Assembly: GCA_049306095.1 (NCBI GenBank)
Contig: JBAQPU010000032.1
Span: forward strand, 12,382-76,381
Source of the DNA: UBA2336 sp049306095
Lineage (GTDB): Bacteria; Bacteroidota; Bacteroidia; Cytophagales; Cyclobacteriaceae
Direction of reading: 5' to 3'
DNA length: 64,000 nt
A program made the position numbers and the translations under genes. Under the pieces are notes generated by a model. That model ran no database searches. It had not been told where the DNA came from and saw only the letters and a list, made by a program, of their open reading frames with translations. Positions within the stretch are counted from its first letter, which is position 1, and the number at the start of each line of letters is the position of its first letter. This document shows positions 62,289 to 64,000 of this stretch, one piece after another.

Positions 62289-63733
62289 TGCCGAAGCTCA
62301 TAATAGTTGAAAACCCCAATGCATGGAAATTCAGTTTGGATGACGTGGAAGTAATTACACCCGCCAGGTATATTTCATGCGAAGTGTACCAGGAAACCCG
62401 CGGGTTGAAAGTACTCAATCTTTGTAAGTCGTATCAGTATCAAAGTCTGGGATACTATGTCTCGCTTCTCGCGGAAGCGCGGCATCATAAAGTACTGCCC
62501 GGTGTTTCTACCATTCAGGATTTCCGGTTTCCTTCTATTCTGCGTGAGGATTCGCAAGACTTCGATAACCTGATTCAGGCATCTTTTAAAAATGAACCGT
62601 TTGATCGGGTTGAATTCAATATTTACTTTGGCATTACCAAGTCAGAAAACCTGAACAAACTGGCCAGTCAGTTATTTCAATACATCCAGGCTCCTTCGCT
62701 TCGGGCGGCCTTCAGTAAACGAAACAAGTGGCTGCTGCAAAGTATTAAGCCCTTAAGTTTAGGTGAAGTTCCGGAGGCCGACCGTGAACTGTTGCAGAAA
62801 GGGTTGGAAAAGTACGTGGTGAGGAAAAGAGAACCCCGGCCTGATAAAAAGAAATACGATCTGGCCATTCTTACAAATCCGCAGGAAACGTATCCGCCTT
62901 CTGATGAAAAAGCCATTCTAAAATTTATTAAAGCTGCCGATCAGGCAGGTTTTTATACAGAACTGATTACAAAAAACGACCTCGATAAGCTCATTCAGTT
63001 TGATGCTCTGTTTATCCGCGAAACAACGTTTGTGAACCATCACACCTTTCGATTTGCAAAAAAGGCGCAGTCGCTGGGACTTGCTGTTATTGATGATCCG
63101 GATTCTATTTTGAAGTGTACGAATAAGGTTTACTTGTTTGAACTGCTGAACGCCAACAAAGTACTGACGCCAAAGTCTTTTGTCATCAGCAAAGAAAATT
63201 TTAAAACCCTTCCTGAAAAACTTTCGTATCCATTCATCTTAAAGCAACCCGATGGCGCGTTCAGCAAAGGCGTATTTAAAATTCATCATGCGGAGGAGTT
63301 TAAAAATGTGACCAGTACCATGTTTAAAGACTCTGATTTGCTGATAGCTCAGGAATATTTGCCTACTCTGTTCGACTGGCGTGTTGGGGTTATTGATGGG
63401 CAACCCTTGTACGTGTGCAAGTATTTTATGGCGCAGGAGCACTGGCAAATTGTAAACTGGAATGCCCAAGAAAGTTCACGCGATGGATCGGTCGAATGCA
63501 TTTCTGTCGACCAGGCTCCGGCAGGATTGATTAAAACTGCGCTGAAGGCAACTTCCCTGATAGGGAAAAGTTTGTACGGAGTGGACATGAAAGAAGTGGA
63601 TGGAAAATTTTATGTGATTGAAATAAACGACAATCCAAACATCGATGCAGGCACAGAGGATAAAGTGCTGAAAGATAAATTATACGCTACCGTGATGGAG
63701 GTGTTCTTAAGCAAAATTAAAGCAGATAAATAA
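62288..63733 (+). CDS. RimK-like ATP-grasp ligase with N-terminal RLAN domain
   Basis: This 481-residue protein has the RLAN-type N-terminal domain (1-180, including KLIIVENPNAWKF). The ATP-grasp fold follows: KCTNKVYLFELLNANKVLTP, the lysine strand YPFILKQPDGAFSKGVF and the metal site FYVIEINDNPNID. It would join a carboxylate to an amine at the cost of ATP. It overlaps its neighbours by one base on both sides (TGATG and TAATG), so three genes form one translation unit. The substrate is unknown. Confidence 0.85.
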   Translation: MPKLIIVENPNAWKFSLDDVEVITPARYISCEVYQETRGLKVLNLCKSYQYQSLGYYVSLLAEARHHKVLPGVSTIQDFRFPSILREDSQDFDNLIQASFKNEPFDRVEFNIYFGITKSENLNKLASQLFQYIQAPSLRAAFSKRNKWLLQSIKPLSLGEVPEADRELLQKGLEKYVVRKREPRPDKKKYDLAILTNPQETYPPSDEKAILKFIKAADQAGFYTELITKNDLDKLIQFDALFIRETTFVNHHTFRFAKKAQSLGLAVIDDPDSILKCTNKVYLFELLNANKVLTPKSFVISKENFKTLPEKLSYPFILKQPDGAFSKGVFKIHHAEEFKNVTSTMFKDSDLLIAQEYLPTLFDWRVGVIDGQPLYVCKYFMAQEHWQIVNWNAQESSRDGSVECISVDQAPAGLIKTALKATSLIGKSLYGVDMKEVDGKFYVIEINDNPNIDAGTEDKVLKDKLYATVMEVFLSKIKADK

Positions 63734-64000
63734 TGCCACGGTATCATCTCTTTGAAGGATATGGAGTTGAGTTAGAGTACATGATTGTAGATTGTGATAC
63801 ACTGGCCATTAAACCCATTGCTGATGAATTATTGAAGCATGAATTGGGAACGTACGGAAGCGATTTTGAAAATGGAATAATAACCTGGTCGAACGAACTG
63901 GTGCTGCATGTAATTGAATTGAAATCAACAAAACCTGAACATGATTTTCGTGCGCTCGAGACGGGGTTTACGGAAAACATCCAACGAATTAATTCTATTC
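63733..64000 (+). CDS. GCS2-type carboxylate-amine ligase, 3' end outside window
   Basis: The first 89 residues are present. The opening HLFEGYGVELEYMIVD is the glutamate-cysteine ligase GCS2 signature with its metal-binding glutamates, and NELVLHVIELKS follows as the next strand. With the ATP-grasp and C39 genes it makes a cluster type proposed to build short peptides or modified amino acids. The frame runs off the end with no stop. Confidence 0.8.
   Translation, partial: MPRYHLFEGYGVELEYMIVDCDTLAIKPIADELLKHELGTYGSDFENGIITWSNELVLHVIELKSTKPEHDFRALETGFTENIQRINSI

Overview
The window looks like a chromosomal segment of a facultatively anaerobic, denitrifying member of the Bacteroidota, probably Cytophagales-like. 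The reasons are the TAnnTTTG type -7 promoter boxes, weak Shine-Dalgarno sequences, typical families (FISUMP, MORN/YwqK, alginate-export porin, SulP, DoxX, GH18) and two separate nitrate reductase systems. No tRNA, rRNA or CRISPR array was seen.

Layout. 1-4.5 kb: a truncated GNAT-like gene, a QueD/PTPS-like enzyme, an Rrf2-type Fe-S regulator, a large nitronate-monooxygenase-like protein and OsmC. 4.5-11.2 kb: an outer-membrane porin, a NarK-type nitrate/nitrite carrier with an inserted soluble domain, a TehA/SLAC1-type channel, an SMP-30-like propeller and a SulP transporter. 11.4-16.0 kb: a second nitrate-reductase-like operon (NarI-like cytochrome b, NasA/NapA-clade molybdoenzyme, four-cluster ferredoxin, Tat-dependent Rieske protein, small membrane protein). 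16.2-19.2 kb: a CuA-containing heme-copper enzyme with SCO; its active site lacks the oxidase tyrosine, so it is probably a nitric oxide reductase. 19.4-21.9 kb: AhpD-like protein, PLP decarboxylase, alpha/beta hydrolase. 22.3-30.4 kb: a type I restriction-modification island (hsdR, Bro-N, GxxExxY, hsdM, Y1/RAYT transposase, REP-like repeats, hsdS). The 3' ends of both hsdM and hsdS are present in three copies. 30.5-37.7 kb: mixed accessory genes (urea transporter, TolB-propeller amidohydrolase, cupin, DoxX, GH18, CMD, MORN). 37.8-46.0 kb: a diheme cytochrome c, narGHJI and a hemerythrin. 46-52.8 kb: caspase-FISUMP protein, sulfite-oxidase-fold protein, OmpA, U32 protein plus ferredoxin, hemolysin III family protein, DGC protein and the RIC/ScdA Fe-S repair protein. 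52.8-60.7 kb: thioesterase, nadB, heme A synthase, His-rich membrane protein, universal stress protein, ccoI-ccoS. 60.7-64 kb: S1/P1 nuclease and a three-gene amidoligase-type cluster (C39 protease, RLAN ATP-grasp, GCS2 ligase) running off the end.

Working together. Nitrate enters through the porin and NarK. It is reduced by NarGHI and possibly by the NasA/Rieske complex, and NO is handled by the CuA enzyme, the hemerythrin and RIC. No nitrite or nitrous oxide reductase is seen here. A shared palindrome (consensus WAARGAY-N6-RTCYTTW) occurs seven times. At four of these it abuts a TAnnTTTG box, as a repressor site would. It sits before queD, the NMO-like gene/osmC, the nar operon, ompA/U32-ferredoxin, the hemolysin III gene and the ric/thioesterase-nadB divergent pair. 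I infer that it is the operator of the local NsrR-like Rrf2 regulator, which would make the window a scattered nitrogen-oxide/Fe-S stress regulon.
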